From contig NC_090615.1 of NCBI RefSeq assembly GCF_004359215.1, positions 5,009,743 through 5,073,742 on the forward strand: a stretch of 64,000 nt of DNA, given 5' to 3'. Made by a program: the position numbers and the translations under genes. This DNA is from Bremia lactucae. Taxonomy: Eukaryota; Oomycota; Peronosporomycetes; Peronosporales; Peronosporaceae. Within the stretch, counting starts at the first letter, position 1; each line of letters starts with the position of its first letter. Of the stretch, positions 44,509 through 57,858 are shown piece by piece. The notes under the pieces are model-generated. The model saw only the letters and a list, made by a program, of their open reading frames with translations, did no database searches and was not told the DNA's origin.

Positions 44509-45525
44509 TTAGCAACAAGCACACACAAACCGTAATGCTCGCACTCGCTCAGCACTTGGTGGGTGAGTCGAAAAGTACTTGAATCGAGATTTTTTTTCGA
44601 CTTGACCCAGTGAAGTGTTCATTAAAATACTAGCGCGAGGATCATAGCACGCTTGCGCCATAAGCCGTAGCCCAATCGAGTCGGCTTCGAGCTCTAGCTT
44701 GCGAGAAAACGGTAAATCCACGGCGAGCTTTATTATCTATAAAATTGTGCAACCAAATTAGTCCGACAAAGATCCAGATCAATCAATATTTTCGTACCAG
44801 GTCACTTAATTGTCCGTAGTCTGGAAAAACGAGCGTCAGCAAACCATAGACCAGCAGACTAAAGGATATTTTTTCCGCGCCGTGACCTGCCTCATCCAGG
44901 TTAAACCAATTGGTTACTTCATCAGCCTTCTGCTAGCAATCAAAAACAAATTATTTACGAACGGGCAAGGCCGTGAGCGGCTTCGTGAAACATAACCGCT
45001 GCTAAGGTGTCCTCGTTGCTCAAAATCTTAAATAGGCCTGAGTGTACAAAGACTTTGCCACCAGGAAGGCAGAAGGCGTTGGGCTCTTCCGATTCAATTA
45101 CGTGAAAAGTCCACTTCATAAATGGCGCGTTTGAATTCTGCTCAATCATGCGACCAACTCGTGCCACTGCACGCGACATCTATAAATTGTTAAGGTGAGG
45201 ATACCGCTTGAGCGACCGCAATAGATTTTACCGGATGCGACTTTGGCATCAGTCGACCATTGCTCATAATTTCACGATACGCTTGTTCGCCAAGTTGCTC
45301 CTCGTACTTCCGAGACAGAAGCATGATACGACGTCTGTTGGTTAGCGGCATAGTCTCTACATGACTTACAACATACACTACATAAGCAGCTCAGTAGGCA
45401 TAGATCATCAAAAAGGTGGGAAAGTTAGATGACGCACATCCAAGGGCACTTGCCGATACAACAAAAAGCGCCTTGAATTTGAAAGGCATGCGCTCCCAGT
45501 CTTTGCGTCGATAGCGAACATTCAT
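44509..45525 (-). CDS. OMA1: OMA1-like M48 zinc metalloprotease
   Basis: Five predicted exons (45525-45438, 45389-45232, 45179-44963, 44886-44798, 44736-44509) give 259 aa in one frame. A membrane helix (ALFVVSASALGSAYVVYVV) follows a basic N-terminus. Then come ETMPLTNRRRIMLLS (OMA1-type linker), the zinc site HEAAHGLARHGAEK (His147, His151), and the third ligand in ELEADSIGLRLMAQACYDP. STHPPSAERVRAL is the usual M48 ending. OMA1 is a stress-activated inner-membrane protease of mitochondria that cleaves OPA1-type targets. The in-frame TGA at 45393-45391 falls in a 48-nt intron with a CTAAC branch-like site. The start at 45525 leaves no obvious presequence, so an upstream exon may be missing. 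Confidence 0.85.
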
Positions 45526-45780
45526 AAAGCCAATTGAATAGGACAAACAAAATTGTAAGTCCAAGAACGTCCCCTTTTTTAAATAAAATTGTCGTGATGT
45601 TTGCCTTGTGTAAAGTACATAAGCATTTGGAGCATTAAGCAGAGGTTCTTTAAACTATAATTAAGTAGATTAAAAAGCTAGACTTCCACGGGTGTCGCTA
45701 TACCGATGGCCATTGTATTTGCATGAAATTTATTATCGAGCAATATCAGGCTGCGAACACAAGCAACTACTTCACCATGC

Positions 45781-47976
<2,196 letters not shown>

Positions 47977-48210
47977 TTTGTTATGAGTGATGATCTTGTA
48001 AAACCGATATTAAGCTTGCGCCTCCGGGGTCGTTTTAGCGAATGAGGTGTTTCCGAAAAGGTAAAATGCAATCGCTTAGGACGGGGAAATACTGTCTGTT
48101 GGTTGGCTGACGCGGCTAGCTTTCCTCGATTGGAAAGAAATATTAATTTATAACGAGTTAAAAAATACGGTAAATAAAACGAGGCGATTAAGTGTTGTAA
48201 AACTAGTCCT

Positions 48211-49427
48211 CTAAGGGATAATTGTGCGCTCGTACGAGGCAAATTGTTGATTGGCTTCTGAAATGCTCACCTCAAGCTTCCGTGCACCACGATCCTGCGA
48301 ACGGCATTGTCGTTAGAATTAAAAAGGACTACAAAAAGATTCTTCTTACTTACCAATAATGCATTGAGCGTAAAAGCATCAATAAGTTGATTACTCTAAA
48401 CAAGCAGAGCGATGTCAGCATGCCAGTCATGAAGGATGCAGTAACGTACAATGTAAATGGCGAGCTCTTCGGCTGATGAGTGAACGATTGGTAAAAGCGA
48501 GCAATCTGCCTTAGGAAAGCTAAATTTGGCCATGTCTTCCGTTTCAATATTCACATTCGTGTCGTCAAACGAAATCTACAAGCGCATATATATCACATCA
48601 GCGTCCAAAATCAAGCATTAAACAGCAAACTGCGTCATTTACATTCAAGGCATCGCTGTTCATAGGTACGAGAAACGATTCGTTTAAGTCCCTGCAGATA
48701 ACCCGCGAAATCTTTTTGATATCCCCAAAGTCTACCACATAACCATCCGAGCCAATCTGTCCGGTAATTGTGACGGCCAAGCGGTAATTGTGTCCATGCA
48801 GCTTTTCGCGAAAACCCTTGAATATTCAAGCGCATGAAAGTTCACAAAGTTAGTACTGCATTGCAGTTTTTCTTATATTTCGCGTACCTTGTACGCAATA
48901 AAGTGCGCGGAATTGAATTTCATGTAATCTTTGGACACATGGACCTTAAATACCTCATTAAAGCCGGATCCCATGGGATTAGGCGTGTGTACCAACGGAA
49001 TGGTGGTTGAAAATGTAGCAGCAGCAGTAGATGAAAGATCGGCCTTCCCCGTGTGTTGTGTAGTTCTAACAGGGATCAATGTATTGCTCCCAGATGGAGA
49101 TACCGCAGCGCCACGAGTCGGCTGAATTTTCGCCTTAATGTCATCAGGCGTCTTAAAACAACCACGCAGGTGCGATGCCCACCGATCTATGTTGCGCGAC
49201 GTAATTTCTTTGCCACAGTAGCAGCACTTGACGCCATCGGCTGCGTCGCGGGATACGTACATTTTAACAACAGCTTTCTGATCTGCCGTGAGCTCCTTGC
49301 CCATACTTGGGTCAGCACAATCGCGTTTGTGTCTCTTGCTCTCTGAAGTATTTGGCTGAAAAGCACAAATTGGCGCGTCCGGTTCTATAGTTTTTTCGAA
49401 TTCCAGCTCCTGGTTAACTATTTGCAT
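48211..49427 (-). CDS. BED zinc finger fused to a 6-pyruvoyltetrahydropterin-synthase-like enzyme (PTPS-III type)
   Basis: Five predicted exons (49427-48888, 48816-48643, 48575-48450, 48395-48354, 48294-48211), 321 aa. A BED-type finger lies at about 68-90 (CCYCGKEI...DRWASHLRGC). A Ser/Thr/Pro linker follows, then PTPS from about 162: KFNSAHFIAYK, FREKLHGHNYRLAVTITG (zinc ligands His174, His187, His189), DGYVVDFGDIK, SSAEELAIYI and a final SISEANQQFASYERTI. In classical PTPS a catalytic Cys precedes HGH. Here that stretch is FREKL with Glu, as described for PTPS-III enzymes that form 6-hydroxymethyldihydropterin and bypass FolB in folate synthesis. The assignment to PTPS-III is an inference from that motif. 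The BED finger is usually a DNA-binding module, so its role here is unknown. Confidence 0.83.
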
Positions 49428-49574
49428 CGTGACGGTGGCGGCAATGGCCCATGACGGGTTTTACTGGTGGAAAAATAAATTTGGTGTATAGGTACGCATT
49501 TTCAAAAATCATGCTAAATAGAGAGCCAGGAGTCTATTAAAGTAAGAAATCATTGCCATCGGCACCGATAGAAA

Positions 49575-50577
49575 CTATTGATTCGAGACCGCGCGGGGAA
49601 CAACACTCAAGAAGAAATTCATGCTCACGCCAAGAAGAAGGCCAACTTTTTGCTTTCGAGGTACAGACCGATCCAGGAGCTAATGCGAGTAAAGTAAGCA
49701 ACCACAAGCAGTTACGTGAGTACAATTCGAGTTTCGTTAGTATTAGCGCAGAAAAAGCGTACCATTAAAAGCATGAATACACCAAGCAAAAGGCCCATTA
49801 AGAAGCCCCATAAGAATTCTGTGCCAGTGCCTTCATTATCAGCTGCTAGAATCGAGTTGCTCACGCCATTCATGTCAATCTGAGTATCCATCGCAATGCG
49901 CGCGGTTGGCACAACATTAAGAGCTACAAGAGCATCAAAGTCTCAGCATAAGTAAGCCGAAAAATGCACAAAATTATTTATCTTTGCCGCACCGAACTCG
50001 GACTGCGGACCTTGAACTGCCATCCACTCTTCTTCCAAGCGATATATTCGATCCTCACTATTCTCACCATGGACGTGCTCTGCCTGACTGATGTATATTG
50101 AAAGCTGTGGATAGAAATACAGACGCAGCGCCTGAATTTCTTCCCGACTAAGTCGATCACGAAGTCTATCAAAGCCTCTCCTTGTAGATACATCATCTCG
50201 CTCGTCAAATTCGACATCCACAGCCGACATCTACACAAATGAATCCAACTTTAAAAACTTCAAGCACGGTCATCACCATTGTTTTTTCTTACCTGATTGA
50301 CCACGGCCTTGGGGGGTGCGGAACTAATTGCACAGTGAATAAAGTCCTCATCCTTGATCTTGCAGCTTTCAAGCGTGGCTTTATCGTCTGAGAGCATCTT
50401 GCCCTGATGGATCAACCGTAAGAACTTGCCTTCAGCATTGGCTTTTTTCTTCACGAGTTCCTTAAGCTCAGCCACGCTGGCCAATGATACAATTTCTACG
50501 CGTAGCGGCTTTTCGCTCAGTGTTTTAACTTTAAGCACAATTTTGTCTCGTAAAGTCTCGTTTATTGCAATTTCCAC
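49575..50577 (-). CDS. DSC3-like ubiquitin-like domain membrane protein
   Basis: Four predicted exons (50577-50293, 50230-49993, 49923-49763, 49679-49575), 262 aa. Residues about 12-88 form a ubiquitin-like fold (LRVEIVSLASVAELKELVKK, FLRLIHQGKMLSDDKATLES, DFIHCAIS). Then TRRGFDRLRDRLSREEIQAL and RIYRLEEEWMAVQG match the DUF2407/DSC3 C-terminal domain. Two C-terminal helices follow (FLWGFLMGLLLGVFMLLM and VGLLLGVSMNFFLSVV). Fungal Dsc3 is part of the Golgi/ER Dsc E3 ubiquitin ligase complex; TMUB proteins in animals are related. The protein lacks a diglycine end, so the domain acts in cis. It is divergent from the kinesin gene. Confidence 0.75.
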
Positions 50578-50882
50578 TACTCCTTCCGACAGCTATATCA
50601 ACATTGGATGACATTACAATGTCAGATATATCCTGCTTTCAGCCTCTTTAGAAGCGCAAGAAGTCGCAAAGCTGGCACATACCAGCGGCTTGTCCTCCGT
50701 AATACTCTCTGTGCGCTCTGGCTCCATCATGCCGCTACGCCTATCACGACCGTTCCGTGTCGCTTTGAATTTATTATGGCGGGTAGGGTGGCACAAGCCA
50801 GTTGGATCCCAGCTTCATCATTGGTCCAAATTCAATCCAGTATTTGATCCAATCCGAACGTACTTTAGTACAGCACACTTCA
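50578..50882. promoter_or_regulatory. Shared divergent promoter region
   Basis: 305 bp between the start codons of the DSC3-like gene (minus) and the kinesin (plus). No individual element could be assigned. Frames across it are shadows of neither gene. Confidence 0.4.
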
Positions 50883-53827
50883 ATGGCGGAAGATGCAGTG
50901 ATGCGGACTGGCGATTTGCTTGCCAAGAGCGATGCCGTGCAAGTGGCTGTGCGAATTCGTCCGATAAATTCGAATGAGGCATCGCAAGACTCCGAGTCAT
51001 GTGTGGAAGTGGTGGACACAAGCGTTCGATTAGCGGAGAAGCAATTTGAGTTCGATGCTGCATTTCCAGCAGCGACAGCGCAGGTATCAATTCGGCCTCC
51101 CTAGTGTCGTTACTTACAAATTCCCTACTGATGCATAACTCTACATTATCTGCAGGAATGCGTATTTACAACTCTCGTAACGCCAATGATTGACCAATTC
51201 TTTGATGGCTACAACGCGACAGTGTTCGCTTACGGACAAACAGGATCTGGCAAAACGTGAGTGAGTTCGGAAGCCATGACGCGTTATAATTTTATTGAGC
51301 TTAGCAAATTTTCTGCTTTTTTGCTACAAAGATACACGATGGGCAACGATTTTGCAGTAAATATTGACCAGAGCGACCGCGGTATCATTCCTCGTGTAAT
51401 CCAAAATGTAAAAAGCAATAAAATTGACATGTATGCGTTACCTTTGTCGAGATTGAGACAGTATATCTTGATTTTATTGTAGATTTTCGAGCAAATTGGT
51501 ACTTCGTCAAATCAGCAACAATTTATTGTAAAGCTGTCGTACCTGGAGGTACATATTGGCAATCTTTACAGCAAAATATCTTGACAATATAAACCATGTC
51601 TACTGATTTAATGCAGATTTTAAATGAAGAAATTCGTGACTTGCTTGCAATAGTCTCGTCGGATTCTAAGATGAGTAGCTCAGGGCTCTCAGTGCGTGGC
51701 GACGGTGATCGTGGCATTTTTGTTGCTGGACTTAGTGAACACATTGTACAATCGGTTGATCAAGCGAGTAAACTATTGCGCACTGGAGCTCTGCTTCGTG
51801 CCACTGCCTCCACGAGCATGAATAGCCACTCCAGTCGTTCACACGCTATCTGCACGGTCATTATGGAGCATCACGATGTTAAAACTGTGGAGGGTGGTTT
51901 GGAGACACGATATTCCAAATTTCATCTCGTCGACCTGGCCGGTTCTGAACGTGTTCGACGTACTAATTCAGAAGGAGCACGGTTTAGGGAGGGTGTCAAT
52001 ATTAATCGGGGACTACTTGCTCTTGGAAATGTGATAAATGCGCTAAGTGAGCGCAGTCGTACCAGTTCGACGACTGTCCATATTCCGTACCGGGATTCTA
52101 AGTTGACGCGTTTACTCCAGGACAGTCTTGGTGGGAATAGTAAGACGCTTATGATTGCGTGTATAAGCCCTGCCGACGTAAATTTTGAGGAGACGTCTAG
52201 CACTTTGCGCTATGCATCGCGCACTCGGAATATTGAGAACAGAGCAGTGATTAATAAAGAGTGGAGTGCTGAAAATGAGGTGTTGTATTTGAAACAACAG
52301 CTTGAAATTGTGCAATTGCAACTTATACAACAACAGCAAGGTGAGGCAAATGATTTAAACCGCAGTGATGCGAAAGCCTCTGGCTCAGTTATTAGCTTAC
52401 TGATGGAGGAAAATCGCAAACTAAAAGCAGAGCTTTGCCTCGCAAACAATGGCAAGAACAAGGGGCAAATGATGGCTGATGAGTTGATCGGTCCAAGCAA
52501 GAAAATGGATGGGGAACCAAAGCCACACTCGCGAAACTCAAGTCAGGATTTAGCTAATCTCTTACGACAAGAGCAATCAGAATCTGGCTTTAAAATTGAC
52601 GAGGGGGTTCACAGAGAAACGAAAAGTACACATGCGTCACGGTGGGAGCAACTCAAGGAGTTTCAAAGACAGAAATCGTTCACAAAAGAAAGCCTTGGTC
52701 AAAAAAAAAGTAATGGTTCGATGACATTAATGAAGCGCAGTTTGACGTCACCTTCACCTTCGTTGGTTACGTCAAACACTGAAAGACCAATTCACAACGC
52801 GGCAATTAAACCGCCGTTGCCTGGCAAGAGTACAGCTGAAGTTCAATCTATAGAAGCCATTAAAAGCTTGTTGTATCAAGTGATGGGATCTCAAGAGGCG
52901 ATTTTTAATGCAAAAGAAGCGGTGCGGGCAAATGTTGCTGATAGAAAAGCTTTGGCTCTTGAGAAATCACGCGTAGAGGCGATGTCTTCGGGAGAAAAAG
53001 TCGAAATGCTATCGAAATTGCAGGCTGATCTTCACGATAAGACAGATAGGATCCGCATGCTCCAGCAGCAATTGTCAAGCATTGAAAAAAAGGTTTCGCT
53101 TCCAAGTGGCCTACTTCCAACCAAGGTAGCTATTTGCCACGAAACGATTCGGTTTCTTGTTGAAATGCTCATGGAGAGCAAGGAAGAATGTTGGACTTTA
53201 ATAAATTGTCGTAAAGAGCAAGATGCTGCTTATGAAAAAGTGATGGCTGAGCAAGAAGGTTTTAGCAAGAGAATATTGGAGCTCGAGACCACAGTTGAGG
53301 AATTGACGACCAAACTTCGAGATCAAAATTCAAAAAAGACAAGAAATAAGAAGCGAAAACAACGGGAGTCGTTCGAAACAATGGAGAATTTATTCAGTAG
53401 TAGCGAAGAAGAGGCGGACAACAATGAAGCTGACTCCGACTACGTCGATGATGAGCTACGTCGCACGAGAAGCTCCAAGAGGAATAGAGGTAGCACTGCA
53501 ATAAATGTGTCAAAGGTTGGTGATGCAGCGTCTGATGGCGACAAGTCTAGTAACGTTTTGTGCTGCTCCTGTCACGGCAAATGCGCGACGAAGGCATGCG
53601 AATGTAAATCGCTCTGTCGAATCTGCAGTGACAAATGTTCGTGCAAGTCAGAAAAGTGCCGGAATCGTAAAAATGATGATATGCTTGGTGGTAGTGGTGG
53701 CACTTGTGGCGTCAAGCTGCAGAACGGAACAAGTGATCTCGCAATCACTTCTTTTGTTCCGTCTACTCCGAAAAGATTGACAGGAGGAACTGCAGGTGAA
53801 GTTTCTGGCACGACACTCTCTACTTGA
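50883..53827 (+). CDS. KIF4: Kinesin-4 family chromokinesin (KIF4-like)
   Basis: Five predicted exons (50883-51083, 51156-51256, 51332-51407, 51483-51548, 51617-53827), 884 aa. The motor has [10 protein letters not shown], the P-loop [10 protein letters not shown] (about 92-101), [11 protein letters not shown] (switch I, about 218), [10 protein letters not shown] (switch II, about 252), and [21 protein letters not shown] coiled coil follows ([20 protein letters not shown] and later heptads), then a basic NKKRKQRE stretch. A Cys-rich end (about 797-835: [19 protein letters not shown]) is the hallmark of KIF4 and binds chromatin or an Fe-S cluster in animal relatives. The start at 50883 ([11 protein letters not shown]) is chosen over an upstream in-frame ATG at 50802, because the family begins close to the motor. 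It acts on spindle midzone microtubules and chromosome arms by analogy. Confidence 0.92.
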
Positions 53828-53960
53828 TTAAAGTGCGTGTAATGACTTGGGCGAATGCCGCTGCAGTTGCACGATTTAGCACATCACGTAATGTGAATTA
53901 CTAATTTAGCTGAATCAAAATGGAGAGCTGAAGAGTTTACAGTCAAAAATATGAAATCCA

Positions 53961-56900
53961 TTACGACAAGTCGCCAAAGAGGTCCATGTCTAAAGTTTCC
54001 GCTTTTTCCGTTATAAAGTCGGTGTCATCCTCGTCGTCCGTATCAGAGGAGGCATGATGGCGTGCCGCGTCTTTGTTAGCACAACGAGTAGGTGTGCGAA
54101 TACTGACACCATTCGAGGGTTTGTCGGTGCTACTTCCGACGCTACCAGCTCCTCTGTTCTCACTTGTCTTACTACGAGTTCGAATGACTAGCGCGGCCTC
54201 CTTTGGTTTCTGATACTGATAAGTATTGTCACTGGGTGACGAGTATTTGGCACGTTGTGCTTGATCCTTTTCTTCAGTTTTTTTAAGCAAGAAGCTTTGA
54301 ATACTTTGACGCTCATAATTGCTCATAGTCGTGATTCGTACGTCGGTGTCGATGACGAGATATAGCTCCTGGTACTCAGATTCTGCATGAGCGTACGCCG
54401 AGGGTGGACAAAAGTCATAAGAGAGCACATCTAAGATACTGATTGTGTTGCAGTGGTATGGAATTCGAGCAAATGCTAAACGATCGGCGGGAATCGACAA
54501 TACAGCACTCGCAGCATCTGCCAAGTACGTGTCAGGTCGTTGTTCTTCCTCATAAGCTGGAATTATTACCTCCTTACGCGCATTTTTACCAAATCGCCAC
54601 TTTGCACGATCGACGTACGCAAATTCAACAATTCGGTGAGTAATGTCCAACGTCTCTGGCTCTGATAAAAGTTCTGCTACAATGCTTCTACCTTCGTATA
54701 CTGCGAGTTTAGACGCTTCCACAAGCTTTTGGCCGTTCACTAGCACGCTGGTAAACGTACTTTGACGCAAATCCCGAAGCCGAATGTAAGACGAAGACAA
54801 TTGACGGTCTGTGGGTATTAAATTTTTAGCCACCAACTCCTTCCAAGCCTTTTCACGAATATCATCGACCATCATTTCCTCGCTTATTACCACTTGGTTA
54901 ACATACACCAGCAACGACTCATCCTTACCCGTCGCTACAAACACCTCGTCAATATCAAACAAATCGTGGCCATCATTCGGGGTGATAACAGACTGATGCT
55001 CGTTGCTTGGACATGACGTATAAAACATCAGCCTAAAGTTGTACTCGCCCGTATTCAATGGAGTACCTTCTAATGCAAAGACAGTGTGGTTCGAGCCAAT
55101 GGAAAGCTTGATGAGTGTGCTATCAATCGCTTTAATTTCGACGCCAGCACTATTGATACCACGAAGCAGCTTAAATCGATCGGATGGGAGATTAATTTTG
55201 GCACTTATTAGTTCCTTCAATGTTCGAATAGTCTCTCGTCGGTCAATTTGTATTGACTCCGGCGAACGAGACAAATACTTAAAGTTGACTGTGATCATAT
55301 TTGCCTCACGTTCAAAAAATGCCTCGGCAAGTGAAGGGAGTTGGAGGTCATGAGTCTCCTCAAAATACAACTCCGTGCCATTTATTATGTGCAAATCCAA
55401 TTTCAGCGATAATTGGCGTGTGCTTTCATCATCATTTGCGTTTAATACTTTGGCTGCAGACATGCTGTACGTGGTTGCACTTTTCTTGATAACGCGAATC
55501 ATTCGGTCAGCAGGGACGGCAAATTTTTTGGCAATTAACTCACATAGCGATCCTAAATTTAACTCCTCGTCCACTTGAACACACCTTGCCATGTATTGAT
55601 CACGAAGCACCAAGATACTCTTTTGCGGTGAGTTTGCTTCCAGGTTACAAAACCGGCGAATAAAAAGCTGAAGCTTTCTTGGATCATACTCCTCCCATTC
55701 TTCATCAAATGCCTTCACTTCAAGAAACATTTGCTGCCCAGAATAGATTCCTAACGACGACAGCGTCATGTCCTCCTTGCAATTGTACGTGTCCGACAGC
55801 AGAAAATTATAGTCATTATAACCGCGAAGCCGCACATTTCCCTTCGATGGCACCGTAATGTCCGATTCTTTGGCAAATTCCTCACACGCCACCTCAAGTG
55901 CTTCTCGAATCGTTGCTGATTTGTAGACATACATGACTTTTTCGATATTTTTCAGCCTATATCCTTTCATGTAAAACTTGATCTGCACCTTCTTCGCCAT
56001 TTCAATTCGTTCTTGCTCAAGCTTGCGGAGCTTCTCCTCGTCAGCACAAATTTGATCTTTTAAATATTGCGGTATGCTCTCGGGCAAAATCACATTTACA
56101 TTCTTGTCGGCATCTACCAGACGATACAGCAGCATGTAAGCGCACGTACTATAACGTGCACTGTATTCAGAGCCGTTAACTCCTCCAAATGCATTCCTAA
56201 GCTCAGTGTCGGAAATCTCGGTGACATTCGAGTCATTGAAATTGTACCACTTGCCCGTTTCAAAAGACTTTATATATGCGTAGTAATGTCCTCCAAGCGC
56301 ACTGCCAGAATGAATGAGGACCGAGTAAAGCTCGTACACATGAGGTCCAGAACGTTTCATAATACTTTCGGGGTCAAAAGTGGGGCTCCATGTATCAAAT
56401 GGCATAGCTCCATCCGCATCATCCTCATCGCTATTTTCGTCATTAAACGCCATTGCGTGGGATTCATCCATAGAAGACATACGATGGATCCGTGCATTCT
56501 TCGTAGAAGATAAAGGACCTGGAGGCGGCGAAGAAGACATGATTGATGCAAGATTTTCTTGAGCATTCGGACGGTGTTTTCCCTCCAGCTCGTGACGTTC
56601 CATGGACATTTTTCGAGCAATTTTGCCACGCACACCACCCTTTTCATCACTAACGTACGAATTCATATCCAAATACTTTGAAAACGTCACTTCATTGTGC
56701 AATTTAATGCGCGTCATTGTCGCATAATCAAAATCAAAGCGTTTCAATTGCAACATTAATATGTATGGCAATTTGGAAAATTTCAGTCCCTTAATAGCAT
56801 TGCGCTTGACTTTGCATCGGTCACACATCCATTGATTTTCTTCTTTTAATACTTCAGGTCGAAGAAACAACTCAATAGCTTCTTCCACAGACTTCATCAT

Positions 56901-57704
56901 CTCTGTCGAACCAAAAGGTCGAATAACTAACGACAGATCCAAGAACGTATCAATTCGTGAGCTTTCGTATCGACACTCGTAACATTGCACGTAGTCTTTT
57001 AAACATCCCTGAAACAAATCATTCACTAGATTTTCGTTCACGGTGTTTTTAAATGTGTTCTCCAAAGCATCAAACAGCACGCGACATAATTCCTGGACAT
57101 CGTGTTGCTGAAATACATCTGAGCCTGTCCAGCCAAAACTTTTGGTCAATCCTTTGGTCGATATCGAATCCTGCATCGTGAGCTGAAGCTTGGCAAAGAG
57201 GTTTTGCAACTGTAACGGGATATTATCTTCATCGGCCTCTTCGTCGTCGTTTACTCCTTGCTCGTCGTCCTGCGCCATCAATGTATTTGCACGATCACTA
57301 GTCCATTTATACAGTCCCTGGCGAAATTCGGGTGTCATAAACATGCTCTGAAGCAAGCTGTTCATGTAGCACGTGGCGCCCTGATTGGATAAACCCGTAA
57401 AGGCTTTAAGAGGTCGATCGTAGGCTCCAGAGCTACTGTAATTACTTTCACCATTGCTCGTGTATCCTGTTGAATCGTATAGCCCATCAAATCCGGATGA
57501 ACTGTAGGTAGTAAGTGCTGTAGACTGAACGCTGGGGCTGGTGGCTGCAGGAGCTTCTTCGTCTTGGGCGCGCGGTAATTGCGTCATTACCGATGCCACC
57601 TGTATACGGTGACGCTCAAGAGAGACCAAAAGGTCGTCGTCATTGTTTGAAGTCCAAGTCGTGGCGGTGGGCTTCAGGGAAGTAGGAGGGTCCCAGTCGC
57701 TCAT
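53961..57704 (-). CDS. USP47: USP47-like ubiquitin carboxyl-terminal hydrolase
   Basis: Intronless frame of 1247 aa. The USP domain starts FTGLSNQGATCYMNSLLQSM with catalytic Cys112. FMTPEFRQGLYKW and the zinc ribbon (CLKDYVQCYECRYESSRIDT and QWMCDRCKVKRNAIKGLKFS) match USP47, as does LPYILMLQLKRFDFDYATMT. The His box HSGSALGGHYYAYIKSF is near residue 470 and is followed by WYNFNDSNVTEI. About 700 C-terminal residues form ubiquitin-like repeats typical of USP7/USP47, and the end is Ser/Asp-rich. The enzyme removes ubiquitin; animal USP47 acts in DNA repair and cell adhesion. It is convergent with the kinesin (133 bp apart). No break was found. Confidence 0.93.
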   Translation of the reverse strand: MSDWDPPTSLKPTATTWTSNNDDDLLVSLERHRIQVASVMTQLPRAQDEEAPAATSPSVQSTALTTYSSSGFDGLYDSTGYTSNGESNYSSSGAYDRPLKAFTGLSNQGATCYMNSLLQSMFMTPEFRQGLYKWTSDRANTLMAQDDEQGVNDDEEADEDNIPLQLQNLFAKLQLTMQDSISTKGLTKSFGWTGSDVFQQHDVQELCRVLFDALENTFKNTVNENLVNDLFQGCLKDYVQCYECRYESSRIDTFLDLSLVIRPFGSTEMMKSVEEAIELFLRPEVLKEENQWMCDRCKVKRNAIKGLKFSKLPYILMLQLKRFDFDYATMTRIKLHNEVTFSKYLDMNSYVSDEKGGVRGKIARKMSMERHELEGKHRPNAQENLASIMSSSPPPGPLSSTKNARIHRMSSMDESHAMAFNDENSDEDDADGAMPFDTWSPTFDPESIMKRSGPHVYELYSVLIHSGSALGGHYYAYIKSFETGKWYNFNDSNVTEISDTELRNAFGGVNGSEYSARYSTCAYMLLYRLVDADKNVNVILPESIPQYLKDQICADEEKLRKLEQERIEMAKKVQIKFYMKGYRLKNIEKVMYVYKSATIREALEVACEEFAKESDITVPSKGNVRLRGYNDYNFLLSDTYNCKEDMTLSSLGIYSGQQMFLEVKAFDEEWEEYDPRKLQLFIRRFCNLEANSPQKSILVLRDQYMARCVQVDEELNLGSLCELIAKKFAVPADRMIRVIKKSATTYSMSAAKVLNANDDESTRQLSLKLDLHIINGTELYFEETHDLQLPSLAEAFFEREANMITVNFKYLSRSPESIQIDRRETIRTLKELISAKINLPSDRFKLLRGINSAGVEIKAIDSTLIKLSIGSNHTVFALEGTPLNTGEYNFRLMFYTSCPSNEHQSVITPNDGHDLFDIDEVFVATGKDESLLVYVNQVVISEEMMVDDIREKAWKELVAKNLIPTDRQLSSSYIRLRDLRQSTFTSVLVNGQKLVEASKLAVYEGRSIVAELLSEPETLDITHRIVEFAYVDRAKWRFGKNARKEVIIPAYEEEQRPDTYLADAASAVLSIPADRLAFARIPYHCNTISILDVLSYDFCPPSAYAHAESEYQELYLVIDTDVRITTMSNYERQSIQSFLLKKTEEKDQAQRAKYSSPSDNTYQYQKPKEAALVIRTRSKTSENRGAGSVGSSTDKPSNGVSIRTPTRCANKDAARHHASSDTDDEDDTDFITEKAETLDMDLFGDLS

Positions 57705-57858
57705 GCTGGCGTGGATTCAGAGATCTATTTATGCAATACGGATTGGTAGTGTACAATACACAACATTCCGTTAAAAAAAATTGGCTGCTTTAACTCGTTA
57801 TTGGCGTTTCTAAGCTATGTATACACAAATACTTTAGATATAACTGCTGGCGTGACAA

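Noticed and set aside
45391..45393. In-frame TGA in the OMA1-like gene
   Set aside because: It lies in a 48-nt GTGCGT...CTGAG intron with a CTAAC branch-like site. Splicing yields an unbroken membrane helix.
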